From Marinobacter denitrificans (GTDB taxonomy: Bacteria; Pseudomonadota; Gammaproteobacteria; Pseudomonadales; Oleiphilaceae), in the NCBI RefSeq assembly GCF_008795955.1, contig NZ_VMHN01000007.1, positions 62,001-126,000 of the forward strand: a stretch of 64,000 nucleotides of DNA, written 5' to 3'. Made by a program: the position numbers and the translations under genes. The notes under the pieces are model-generated. The model did not search any database, was not told the DNA's origin, and was given only the letters and a program-made list of their open reading frames with translations. Positions 41,486 through 49,409 of the stretch are shown one piece after another (position 1 is the stretch's first letter; each line of letters starts with the position of its first letter).

Positions 41486-41653
41486 CTATTGGACCCGACC
41501 TGATAGATGAACCAGGGTGCCGGGAAATAGTGACCTAAACTTATTTGTCATCGCCCGATTTTTGGTATACAGGTGAGTTCAGTAGGCCATTTTTCTATGG
41601 CAGAGACGCCATAGAGGCATTCAAACCTTCCCATCTTGTAAGCGGAGCTTTTC

Positions 41654-42031
41654 ATGCAGCCAAAAGACATCGTGGCGCAGTTTATTGCTGATATCCATGC
41701 CCAACGCTTTGAAGAGGCAAAGGCCTTGTTGGTTGATGAGGGATTCGAGTACGTGGGACCGAATATGCGCTTCCTTCGGCCGGACGACATGTTGTCTTAC
41801 CAGTTCGGTATGGCCGCTATTCAGAAAGATCTGATCCTCCGTCAACTCAGTGCGGAAGGGGAGCATGTATTCGCGGTGCTGGACTACCGGACCAACTTTG
41901 AACCGATTGGAGACGTGCGGCTGGCAGTCTGGTTTCGTGTCCGGAACGACAAAATACAGACCGTTGAAGCCTTCTATAACGCAGCAGTGGTTGAAAACAT
42001 GCTGGGAGGCAACCTGCCTTCAGCCAGCTGA
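41654..42031 (+). CDS. NTF2/SnoaL-like fold protein
   Basis: A 125-residue protein with the alpha+beta cone fold of the SnoaL/NTF2 group (MQPKDIVAQFIADIHAQRFEEAKALL helices, then the strand block LAVWFRVRNDKIQTVEAFYNAAVVENML). Members include limonene epoxide hydrolases, polyketide cyclases and many proteins without known substrate. I cannot assign catalytic residues. A 14-base hairpin (CTATGGC/GCCATAG, 41595-41614) lies in its leader. It is a single gene between the regulator and the AsmA gene. Confidence 0.7.
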   Translation: MQPKDIVAQFIADIHAQRFEEAKALLVDEGFEYVGPNMRFLRPDDMLSYQFGMAAIQKDLILRQLSAEGEHVFAVLDYRTNFEPIGDVRLAVWFRVRNDKIQTVEAFYNAAVVENMLGGNLPSAS

Positions 42032-42127
42032 ACCCTCCAACAGCGAAACGCCAACGGAGCTGTGTTGCCGACCCATAACGCCGGAGCTATGCTCATCTGA
42101 AAAGAGAACGGTGGAAGAGGCTCTACT

Positions 42128-43561
42128 ATGGTTGGCGGAGTGAGGGAAAGACGATTACGAATCGGACTTGTGGTTGTCTTGGTGGTGGCCGCGCTGGCCG
42201 TGGTAGCAACGTTGGCACTGTGGTGGCTGGTTGATACTGAGCAGGCCAGAAAGCGGCTTGAAGCGGAGCTTACCGAAACCCTTGGCCTGGATGTGGAAAT
42301 CGGCCAGGCGCTGCAGTTCGGCATTGTTCAGGGGCCGAGCGTCACCATCCCGGGTCTCGAAGTGAGCCGGGACGGGCAGGTAGTGGCCACCGCTGAAAGC
42401 GTCAGAGTAGGGTTTTCTGCCTCCCGCCTGCTGGTTGGCGACATACACCCGACTGACCTTCACATCAAACGGCCGGAACTGTTGGTTGAACGTACCCCGT
42501 CCGGTGAATTTAACGTCTACAAGCCTCAACCCGGGGAGCTCAACGAACTTACGCTGCAACGGTTGCGGGTCTCTGACGCCCAGCTTACCTATCGTGATCA
42601 GACCACGGAGATGAAATGGCAGGGGGAGAAGTGCAATCTGGACCTGCGCAATATCCGCCATAAGGGTGGTGAGCTGGCGCAAGTGCTTGAAACGCTTGCT
42701 GCCGGGGGCGAGTTGCAGTGCCATGCGGTTAGTCAGGAGCGCTTCAGTATGTCCGAACTGTCGGTGACAGCGCGTGGCGAAAAGGGTGTTTTCGAGCTGG
42801 ATCCGGTGACTGCACAGGCCTTGGAGGGGAAGCTCTCGGGGCGGGCAGAAGTTGATGTTTCGTCTCAGACGCCTGCCATCCAGCTTGAAAACAAACTTAC
42901 GGGATTCGATTTTGGCGCGTTCATGAGCATGCTGAATCCGGATCAGGTCGCTGCCGGCAAAATCGACCTTGATCTGGCTCTGAATGCGAAAGGCAGCAGC
43001 TGGCAGGAACTCCGGCAAAGCGCCAGCGGCAGGCTGGATTTGAGCTCCGGAGAACTCAGCTTTGATGGGTTTGATCTGGATGATGAGCTGGAGGACTATA
43101 CCGACACCCAGCGCTTTAACCTGATTGATGTTGGTGCCATTTTCCTCGCCGGGCCGGTAGGTCTTGTTGTTACCCGAGGCTATGAATTTACAGGCTTACT
43201 GGAAGGCAGTGGGGGCAGCACCACCATTGATCAGATGGTCTCGGAATGGACCATTGAGGATGGCGTGGCGCAGGCGAGCGATGTGGCCTTCCGCACACCT
43301 GAAAACCGCCTCGCCCTGAGCGGTGCCCTGAGCTTCAGCAATTACAGCTTCAAGGATTTGCGTGTGGCCGTCGTCGACTCTGAAGGCTGTGCCGTGGTTG
43401 AACAACAGATCACTGGCCCATTCCACGAACCCGAGATTGAGCGTCCCAACGTTCTGGTGGCTGTGACAGGACCGATGCTTGACCTGGTCGAGCGTGGAGT
43501 GCAGGCCATTACGAACGAGGAGTGCGAAACTTTCTACGCCGGATCCGTTGAACATCCTTGA
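42128..43561 (+). CDS. AsmA family protein
   Basis: A 477-residue inner-membrane-anchored protein with a large periplasmic part. One TM follows the start (GLVVVLVVAALAVVATLALWWL). The family start pattern ARKRLEAELTETLGLDVEIGQALQ and the C-terminal AsmA_2-like block (about 250-440, ASGRLDLSSGELSFDGFDLD) are present. AsmA-type proteins form repetitive beta-groove tubes that help move phospholipids to the outer membrane; which of the family members this is cannot be told. The last segment overlaps in sequence only with a spurious upstream extension of the next gene. Confidence 0.82.
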   Translation: MVGGVRERRLRIGLVVVLVVAALAVVATLALWWLVDTEQARKRLEAELTETLGLDVEIGQALQFGIVQGPSVTIPGLEVSRDGQVVATAESVRVGFSASRLLVGDIHPTDLHIKRPELLVERTPSGEFNVYKPQPGELNELTLQRLRVSDAQLTYRDQTTEMKWQGEKCNLDLRNIRHKGGELAQVLETLAAGGELQCHAVSQERFSMSELSVTARGEKGVFELDPVTAQALEGKLSGRAEVDVSSQTPAIQLENKLTGFDFGAFMSMLNPDQVAAGKIDLDLALNAKGSSWQELRQSASGRLDLSSGELSFDGFDLDDELEDYTDTQRFNLIDVGAIFLAGPVGLVVTRGYEFTGLLEGSGGSTTIDQMVSEWTIEDGVAQASDVAFRTPENRLALSGALSFSNYSFKDLRVAVVDSEGCAVVEQQITGPFHEPEIERPNVLVAVTGPMLDLVERGVQAITNEECETFYAGSVEHP

Positions 43562-43688
43562 TGCTGAAATAAGGTGCGCATGCAGTACCGGGAGAGTTAC
43601 TGACCGAGACGAAGGGCATCAAAAACTGGATAATGGCCGCCATCCAAGGCTACGGCTCGTCAAAATTCTCCAATCCGGATACTTCGTC

Positions 43689-45866
43689 ATGGAAATCAAC
43701 GTCAACTTTCTCGACAACCTCAGACTTGAAGCCAAGTTTGACGATTTCACCGTCGTTACCGACCAGCCTATCCGCTACAAGGGCGACGGGTCGGCACCCA
43801 GTCCCTTCGATTATTTTTTGGCATCCTCGGCTCTGTGTGCGGCTTACTTTGTTCGCGTCTACTGCCTGGCACGGGATATCCCCACCGAGAATATCCGTCT
43901 GTCCCAGAACAATATCGTGGACCCTGAAAACCGCTACAACCAGATCTTCAAGATTCAGGTAGAGCTGCCCGAAGACATTTCCGACAAGGACAGGCAGGGC
44001 ATCCTTCGCTCCATTGACCGCTGTACGGTCAAGAAGGTGGTGCAAACCGGCCCGACGTTCGAGATTGAACCTGTCGAAAACCTGGGGTCAGATGCCCAGG
44101 CTTTGTTGATGACCAGACCGGAGGGCGGCGCAAGCACTTATATCGAAGGCAAGGATCTTCCACTGGAGCAGACGATCGCCAACATGACCCGGATCCTTGA
44201 GAATCTGGGTATGAAGATCGAGATTGCCTCCTGGCGCAACATTGTGCCCCATGTGTGGTCACTGCATATTCGCGATGCGGCCTCGCCCATGTGTTTTACC
44301 AACGGCAAGGGCGCCACCAAGGAGAGCGCGCTTTGTTCCGCACTGGGCGAATTCATCGAGCGGCTGAACTGCAACTTCTTCTACAACGATCAGTTTTTCG
44401 GGGAAGAAATCGCCAACAGCGAATTTGTTCACTACCCGAACGAGCGCTGGTTCAAGCCTGGCCCGGATGACGAGCTGCCTGAAGGCATTCTCGACGACCA
44501 CTGCCTGGCCATCTACAACCCGGATGGTGAGTTGTATGGTTCCAATCTCATCGATACCAACTCCGGCAAGACTGAGCGTGGGATTGTCTCCCTCCCGTTC
44601 GTACGTCAGTCAGACGGTGAGGTGGTTTATTTCCCATCGAACCTGATTGAAAACCTGTATCTCAGCAACGGCATGAGTGCGGGGAATACGCTGCATGAAG
44701 CCCAGGTACAGTGCCTGTCGGAGATCTTCGAGCGCGCGGTGAAGAAGCAGATTATTGAAGAAGAGATAGCTCTTCCGGATGTGCCCCGGGAGGTACTGGA
44801 GAAATACCCGGACATCCTCGAAGGTGTGGAAGCGCTGGAAGCGCAGGGCTTCCCCACCCTGGTCAAGGACGCATCCCTGGGTGGCCAGTTCCCGGTGATG
44901 TGCGTCACTCTGATGAATCCGCGCACCGGTGGCGTGTTTGCGTCCTTCGGCGCACACCCCAGCCTGGAAGTGGCTCTGGAGCGTAGTCTCACCGAATTGC
45001 TGCAGGGACGGAGCTTCGAGGGCCTGAATGATGTGCCTCCGCCGACGTTCAATAGCCTTGCGGTGACCGAACCCAACAACTTTGTGGAACACTTTATTGA
45101 TTCCACCGGCGTGGTCTCCTGGCGTTTCTTCAGCGCGAAATCGGATTACGATTTCTGCGAGTGGGATTTCTCGGGCTCCAACCAGGAAGAGGCAGCCTGC
45201 CTGTTCAATATCCTCAAGGATATGGGAAAAGAGGTCTATGTCGCGGTCCACGAAGAACTGGGCGCGCCGGTATGCCGTATTCTTGTACCCGGGTATTCCG
45301 AGGTTTACCCCGCCGATGATCTGATCTGGGATAACACCAACAAGGCTCTGGACTACCGGGAAGATATCCTGAACCTTCACTCCCTGAGTGACGATCAGCT
45401 GGCGGCTCTGGTGGAGCGCCTGGAAGAAAGCCAGATGGATGACTATACGGACATCATTACCCTGATCGGTATCGAGTTCGACGAAAATACGGTCTGGGGA
45501 CAACTGACCATTCTGGAACTCAAGCTGCTTATCTACCTGGCTCTGCAGCAGCACGAGGACGCTCTCGAAAGGGTGGAGGCGTTCCTGCAGTTCAACGACA
45601 ACACCGTGGAGCGCAATCTGTTCTACCGGGCGGTAAACGCAGTGCTGGAAATTACCCTGGATGACGAGCTGGAGCTCGATGACTATCTGGTCAACCTCCA
45701 GCGTATGTTTGGTGAGGAAACCATGGCAGCCGTGGTAGGCTCGGTCGATGGCAGTGTTCGCTTCCATGGTTTGACGCCCACCAACATGCAACTGGAAGGT
45801 CTGGATAAGCACCTGCGCCTGATCGAAAGCTACAAGAAACTGCACGCGGCCCGTGCAGCGAGGTAG
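43689..45866 (+). CDS. OsmC-YcaO fusion protein
   Basis: A 725-residue two-domain protein. Residues 1-140 are an OsmC-like domain (MEINVNFLDNLRLEAKFDDF, SAPSPFDYFLASSALCAAYFV), although the usual catalytic pair of cysteines of peroxide-reducing OsmC is only partly present (ALCAAYF and one later Cys in DRCTVKK). Residues about 170-580 are a YcaO domain, an ATP-dependent cyclodehydratase-like fold, with SALCSALGEFIERLNCNFFYND and LYLSNGMSAGNTLHEAQVQCLSEIFERAVKK. The C-terminal part is helical. E. coli YcaO supports ribosomal protein S12 beta-methylthiolation by RimO; whether this fusion does is not known. The start is ATG 43689; the open frame from 43479 overlaps the AsmA gene and lacks homology. 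Confidence 0.9.
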   Translation: MEINVNFLDNLRLEAKFDDFTVVTDQPIRYKGDGSAPSPFDYFLASSALCAAYFVRVYCLARDIPTENIRLSQNNIVDPENRYNQIFKIQVELPEDISDKDRQGILRSIDRCTVKKVVQTGPTFEIEPVENLGSDAQALLMTRPEGGASTYIEGKDLPLEQTIANMTRILENLGMKIEIASWRNIVPHVWSLHIRDAASPMCFTNGKGATKESALCSALGEFIERLNCNFFYNDQFFGEEIANSEFVHYPNERWFKPGPDDELPEGILDDHCLAIYNPDGELYGSNLIDTNSGKTERGIVSLPFVRQSDGEVVYFPSNLIENLYLSNGMSAGNTLHEAQVQCLSEIFERAVKKQIIEEEIALPDVPREVLEKYPDILEGVEALEAQGFPTLVKDASLGGQFPVMCVTLMNPRTGGVFASFGAHPSLEVALERSLTELLQGRSFEGLNDVPPPTFNSLAVTEPNNFVEHFIDSTGVVSWRFFSAKSDYDFCEWDFSGSNQEEAACLFNILKDMGKEVYVAVHEELGAPVCRILVPGYSEVYPADDLIWDNTNKALDYREDILNLHSLSDDQLAALVERLEESQMDDYTDIITLIGIEFDENTVWGQLTILELKLLIYLALQQHEDALERVEAFLQFNDNTVERNLFYRAVNAVLEITLDDELELDDYLVNLQRMFGEETMAAVVGSVDGSVRFHGLTPTNMQLEGLDKHLRLIESYKKLHAARAAR

Positions 45867-45891
45867 AACGCATTCTTCGGAGTCAGTCTTT

Positions 45892-46221
45892 ATGAAGAAA
45901 ACGATGATCGTGTCGACGCTGCTGGCGGTATTCAGCCTTAACGGCTGGGCCCAGGAAGTGGATTACGACAAGCGCAACATGCACATATTCTGCGCAAGCC
46001 ACCTGGCTCTGCTGGGTGACTCGCTCACCGAAAAGGGTGATGACTATAAAGCTCTGGTATTCATGTCAGACACCCATGGTGACGAGGCCAGGAAAATGGG
46101 CGCGACTGACACGCATTTTTCCGATGTGAGCCGCTACCTGAAAACTGTCCGTAATAACAACAAAGGGAAATGGGACAGGCTGACTTCCCGCAGCAGAGAA
46201 GTTTGTTTGCCCGGTTCCTGA
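45892..46221 (+). CDS. Small secreted protein of unknown function
   Basis: 109 residues with a signal peptide, MKKTMIVSTLLAVFSLNGWA, cleaved before QEVDYDKR. The mature part is about 90 residues, mostly helical, with cysteines near the start (HIFCASH) and end (EVCLPGS) that could form a disulfide. I recognise no family. It follows the OsmC-YcaO gene by 25 bases and may be in the same transcript. Confidence 0.65.
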   Translation: MKKTMIVSTLLAVFSLNGWAQEVDYDKRNMHIFCASHLALLGDSLTEKGDDYKALVFMSDTHGDEARKMGATDTHFSDVSRYLKTVRNNNKGKWDRLTSRSREVCLPGS

Positions 46222-46264
46222 ATGGTTTGAAACTCGCAGCCCCCAAAAAGGTGAGGATGATTGA

Positions 46265-47143
46265 ATGACCGACGATACCTACACGCCGCCGAAAGTCTGG
46301 AAGTGGGACGCAGAGAGCGGTGGAGCTTTCTCCAAAATCAACCGGCCGATTGCCGGGGCCACCCACGAGAGGGAACTGCCAGTGGGGAAGCACCCGTTCC
46401 AGGTGTATTCCCTGGCAACCCCCAATGGCGTGAAAGCCACCATTATGTTCGAGGAATTGCTGGAGAAGGGCATCAGGGAAGCGGAGTACGATGCCTGGCC
46501 GATCCGCATTACCGAGGGAGAGCAGTTTGGCAGTGGGTTTGTAAAAGCAAATCCTAACTCCAAGATTCCGGCCATGATGGACCACACCCATCAGCCTGCC
46601 GTGCGGGTATTCGAGTCCGGATCTATTCTCCTTTATCTGGCGGAGAAGTTTGGTGAATTCCTGCCAACGGATATCGTTGCCCGCACGGAAACCATGAACT
46701 GGTTATTCTGGCAGATGGGCAGCGCACCTTTCCTCGGTGGCGGGTTTGGTCATTTCTACGCCTATGCGCCGGAAAGGTATGAGTACCCGATTAACCGTTA
46801 CACCATGGAAGTGAAACGGCAACTGGATGTGTTGGACCGTCAGCTGGCCGATAACCGTTACATCGCAGGGGATGAATATACCATCGCCGATATGGCGATC
46901 TGGCCCTGGTACGGCGCACTGGTGAAGAACAAGGTCTACGAAGCGGCGGAATTCCTTGAAGCCCACACCTACACAAACGTCGTGCGCTGGGCCGATGAAG
47001 TCGGTGCACGCCCGGCCGTGAAGCGCGGGCTGATGGTCAACCGCACCTGGGGTGACGAGAGCAAGCAGTTGCACGAACGGCACGATGCCAGTGACTTTGA
47101 GCTGCGCACCCAGGACAAGCTGGAGCCTTCCGGAGAGAAATAA
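46265..47143 (+). CDS. yghU: Glutathione-dependent disulfide-bond oxidoreductase (YghU-type GST)
   Basis: A 292-residue glutathione transferase of the Nu class, which reduces disulfides using two glutathione molecules. N-terminal extension and thioredoxin fold: YTPPKVWKWDAESGGAFSKI, then FQVYSLATPNGVKATIMFEEL and FVKANPNSKIPAMMDH. The C-terminal helical domain holds NWLFWQMGSAPFLGGGFGHF and KRQLDVLDRQLADNRYIAG. The stop and the next start overlap (TAATGG), hinting at coupling to the PQQ dehydrogenase gene. Confidence 0.93.
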   Translation: MTDDTYTPPKVWKWDAESGGAFSKINRPIAGATHERELPVGKHPFQVYSLATPNGVKATIMFEELLEKGIREAEYDAWPIRITEGEQFGSGFVKANPNSKIPAMMDHTHQPAVRVFESGSILLYLAEKFGEFLPTDIVARTETMNWLFWQMGSAPFLGGGFGHFYAYAPERYEYPINRYTMEVKRQLDVLDRQLADNRYIAGDEYTIADMAIWPWYGALVKNKVYEAAEFLEAHTYTNVVRWADEVGARPAVKRGLMVNRTWGDESKQLHERHDASDFELRTQDKLEPSGEK

Positions 47144-48726
47144 TGGCGGCGTCTGTCAGCTGGTGGAAAGTGGTTCTCGCTTTTGTGATCGCGCTTGTGG
47201 TGGGCTCTGTGCTGGGTAGCCTCGTGCAGACTCACTTCAACCTGCAGGCTCTTGAAGCTCTGGAGGTTGGGATCACCATGGGAACACGGCTGGAAACCAG
47301 TATTCAGGACCTCGTCAATTTCGCTCCTCTTTATGCCATTCTTTTTGGCGTCAGCCTCCTGTTCTCCCTGGGTGTCGCTTCGCTGGTGGCCAGGCTGGCC
47401 GGTAACCTGCGCCGCGCATGGTTGTACCCGCTTGCTGCGGCGGTGGGGCTTTGGGTGACACTGAAGATTGTGGATACCCTGGCTCCCATGCCCACACTGA
47501 TCGCCGCCACACGGTCGACCGGAGGTTTATTGGCCATGCTTGTGACAGCGGCAATTTCCGGCTGGCTGTTTGCTGCACTGGGTGGCCGCCCGACGCGGCG
47601 GACCGGGGGGTACCCAACCATGGCGGTGATGGCGCTTACGGTGGCTGGCAGCCTGGCACTGCCAGAGTCAGATGCTATGGCAGAGGAACAGCCCGGTTAC
47701 GAAATAAAGACTGTGGCGCAGGGACTTGAGCATCCCTGGTCGCTGGCCTTTCTGCCTGATGGCCGAATGCTTGTGACCGAGCGGCCAGGGAGGCTGCGAG
47801 TGATTACAGCCGAAGGCAAATTGCTACCGGATGCGCTTGATGGAGTGCCGGAAGTATTTGCGTCTGCTCAGGCCGGCCTGTTCGAGGTGTTACCTGCCAG
47901 GGATTTCGAGCAGAGCCGCCAGATTTATCTGAGCTATGCCTGCGGAACCGTGCAGGCCAATCATACTTGCCTGGCCAGGGGCGAGCTTGGCGAGCAAGGC
48001 CTGGACAATGTGAGCGAAATTTTCCGGGTGCAGCCGGCCAAAGCAGGTAATGCCCATTACGGGGCGCGCCTGGCCTGGCTACCGGACAATACGCTGGTGC
48101 TCACCCTGGGCGATGGCTTTGATTACCGGGAAGACGCCCAGCGGCGTGAAAACCACATTGGCAGCATTGTCCGGCTGAACCCCGACGGCACTGTGCCGGA
48201 GGACAACCCGTATGCCGGCAGTGATGTCTATCGGGGAGAAATCTACAGCTATGGCCATCGCAATGTGCAGGGCCTGATCTATGATCAGGAACAGGACCGT
48301 CTCATTGCCCACGAGCATGGTCCCCGTGGCGGCGACGAAATCAATGTGATTCGCCCGGGTGCCAACTATGGCTGGCCCATTACTACCCACGGACTGGATT
48401 ATACGGGTGCCCGGGTAAGTCCGTTTGAAGAACGTGAGGGTATTGAGCCACCCCTGTTGCACTGGACGCCGTCCATAGCACCGTCAGGTATGGCTCTTTA
48501 CCGTGGTAATCTGTTCCCCCGGTGGCAGGGCGACTTGCTGGTAGGCGGGTTGGTAACCAGGCAGGTGCATCGTGTAAGCCTGGAAAGCGGTCAGGCAAAA
48601 GAGGTTGGTACTCTGTTTGGCAAGCTGGACGAGCGCATCCGGGATGTGCGAGTCGGCCCGGAGGGTGCCGTTTATCTGCTCACCGACAGCGCCGATGGTC
48701 GTGTTTTGAGAGTAACGCCAGAGTAG
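47143..48726 (+). CDS. PQQ-dependent sugar dehydrogenase with N-terminal membrane module
   Basis: A 527-residue protein. Residues 1-about 170 hold four probable TM segments (VVLAFVIALVVGSVLGSLV, LYAILFGVSLLFSLGVASLV, AWLYPLAAAVGLWVTLKIV, LLAMLVTAAISGWLFAALG), then a signal-like stretch (MAVMALTVAGSLALPESDAMA). From about 185 on is a six-bladed GSDH beta-propeller typical of soluble glucose/sorbosone dehydrogenases: GLEHPWSLAFLPDGRMLVTER, the catalytic-type His in the HGPRGGDEINVIRPGANYGWP region, and the terminal blade RDVRVGPEGAVYLLTDSADG. It oxidises an unknown sugar with PQQ. The membrane part is unusual and may anchor it to the respiratory chain; that is inference. Confidence 0.85.
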   Translation: MAASVSWWKVVLAFVIALVVGSVLGSLVQTHFNLQALEALEVGITMGTRLETSIQDLVNFAPLYAILFGVSLLFSLGVASLVARLAGNLRRAWLYPLAAAVGLWVTLKIVDTLAPMPTLIAATRSTGGLLAMLVTAAISGWLFAALGGRPTRRTGGYPTMAVMALTVAGSLALPESDAMAEEQPGYEIKTVAQGLEHPWSLAFLPDGRMLVTERPGRLRVITAEGKLLPDALDGVPEVFASAQAGLFEVLPARDFEQSRQIYLSYACGTVQANHTCLARGELGEQGLDNVSEIFRVQPAKAGNAHYGARLAWLPDNTLVLTLGDGFDYREDAQRRENHIGSIVRLNPDGTVPEDNPYAGSDVYRGEIYSYGHRNVQGLIYDQEQDRLIAHEHGPRGGDEINVIRPGANYGWPITTHGLDYTGARVSPFEEREGIEPPLLHWTPSIAPSGMALYRGNLFPRWQGDLLVGGLVTRQVHRVSLESGQAKEVGTLFGKLDERIRDVRVGPEGAVYLLTDSADGRVLRVTPE

Positions 48727-48737
48727 AAAGGAATCCC

Positions 48738-49109
48738 ATGTCTGATCTGAAAGACCCAAGAGTTCTGTTTGCCGCCGAACGTACCTTACTGGCCTGGAAC
48801 CGCACCAGCCTGTCGTTCATTGCATTCGGCTTCCTGATTGAACGTGCGGGCCTGCTTCTGCATGTGCTGGCGCCGGATAGCGTGGGCGTGATGAATGCCA
48901 TGTTGGGGTTCTGGATTGGTATCCTGTTTATACTGCTTGGGGCCTTTGCTGCGGTGTGGTCCTCGCGCCAGTTCCGTGCCCTGTTACGCACTCTGAGCCC
49001 TGCCGAATTTCCCGCCGGGTATGGATTCCGTTGGGGGCTTGCGGTCAATATGGTTGTGGCATTTCTGGGGCTTGTCCTGGTAGGCGCGCTGTTTATTGGC
49101 CGCGGGTAG
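48738..49109 (+). CDS. DUF202 family membrane protein (YidH-like)
   Basis: A 123-residue protein with three TM segments and the family start LKDPRVLFAAERTLLAWNRTSLSF. Its function is unknown. I used ATG 48738 (after the ribosome site AGAAAGGAA); an upstream open frame to 48522 runs inside the previous gene without homology. It follows the sugar dehydrogenase by eleven bases and is probably co-transcribed with it. Confidence 0.88.
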   Translation: MSDLKDPRVLFAAERTLLAWNRTSLSFIAFGFLIERAGLLLHVLAPDSVGVMNAMLGFWIGILFILLGAFAAVWSSRQFRALLRTLSPAEFPAGYGFRWGLAVNMVVAFLGLVLVGALFIGRG

Positions 49110-49147
49110 GGCGCACGTCACCCACGGCCTTTTCTGCGGAAGTATAA

Positions 49148-49396
49148 TTATCGAGGCCTGCGGTCACCTTCCATGATCTTGGCCACAAATACCGCTTTTC
49201 CGTACTCCTCGAACGACCATTTCATGGTGTCTGAAAGCACACGCATCACCTCATCGTACTCCCCGAATATTTCCGTGCTCATACGTCCGGGGTGAACCTC
49301 CAGGCCGCTTTTCTCCAGCCGCTTAATAAGTGCCCGAATGGGTGGCTTATAGTCGTCGGCGAGCGGATAGCAACTCAATTGCACTGATAGATACAT
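49148..49396 (-). CDS. YkoF-like thiamine/hydroxymethylpyrimidine-binding protein
   Basis: 82 residues resembling one ferredoxin-like repeat of the YkoF/MTH1187 group (MYLSVQLSCYPLADDYKPPI, then a strand-helix pattern ending KAVFVAKIMEGDR). Such proteins bind thiamine or its pyrimidine precursor. Start ATG 49396; an open frame extends to 49474 but overlaps the ggt end. It lies after ggt on the same strand with a 13-base gap. Confidence 0.7.
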   Translation of the reverse strand: MYLSVQLSCYPLADDYKPPIRALIKRLEKSGLEVHPGRMSTEIFGEYDEVMRVLSDTMKWSFEEYGKAVFVAKIMEGDRRPR

Positions 49397-49409
49397 AAAA
49401 CCTCCCGGG

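Noticed and set aside
48522..48737. Longer start for the DUF202 protein
   Set aside because: The extension overlaps the dehydrogenase gene in another frame and has no homology; the ribosome site favours ATG 48738.
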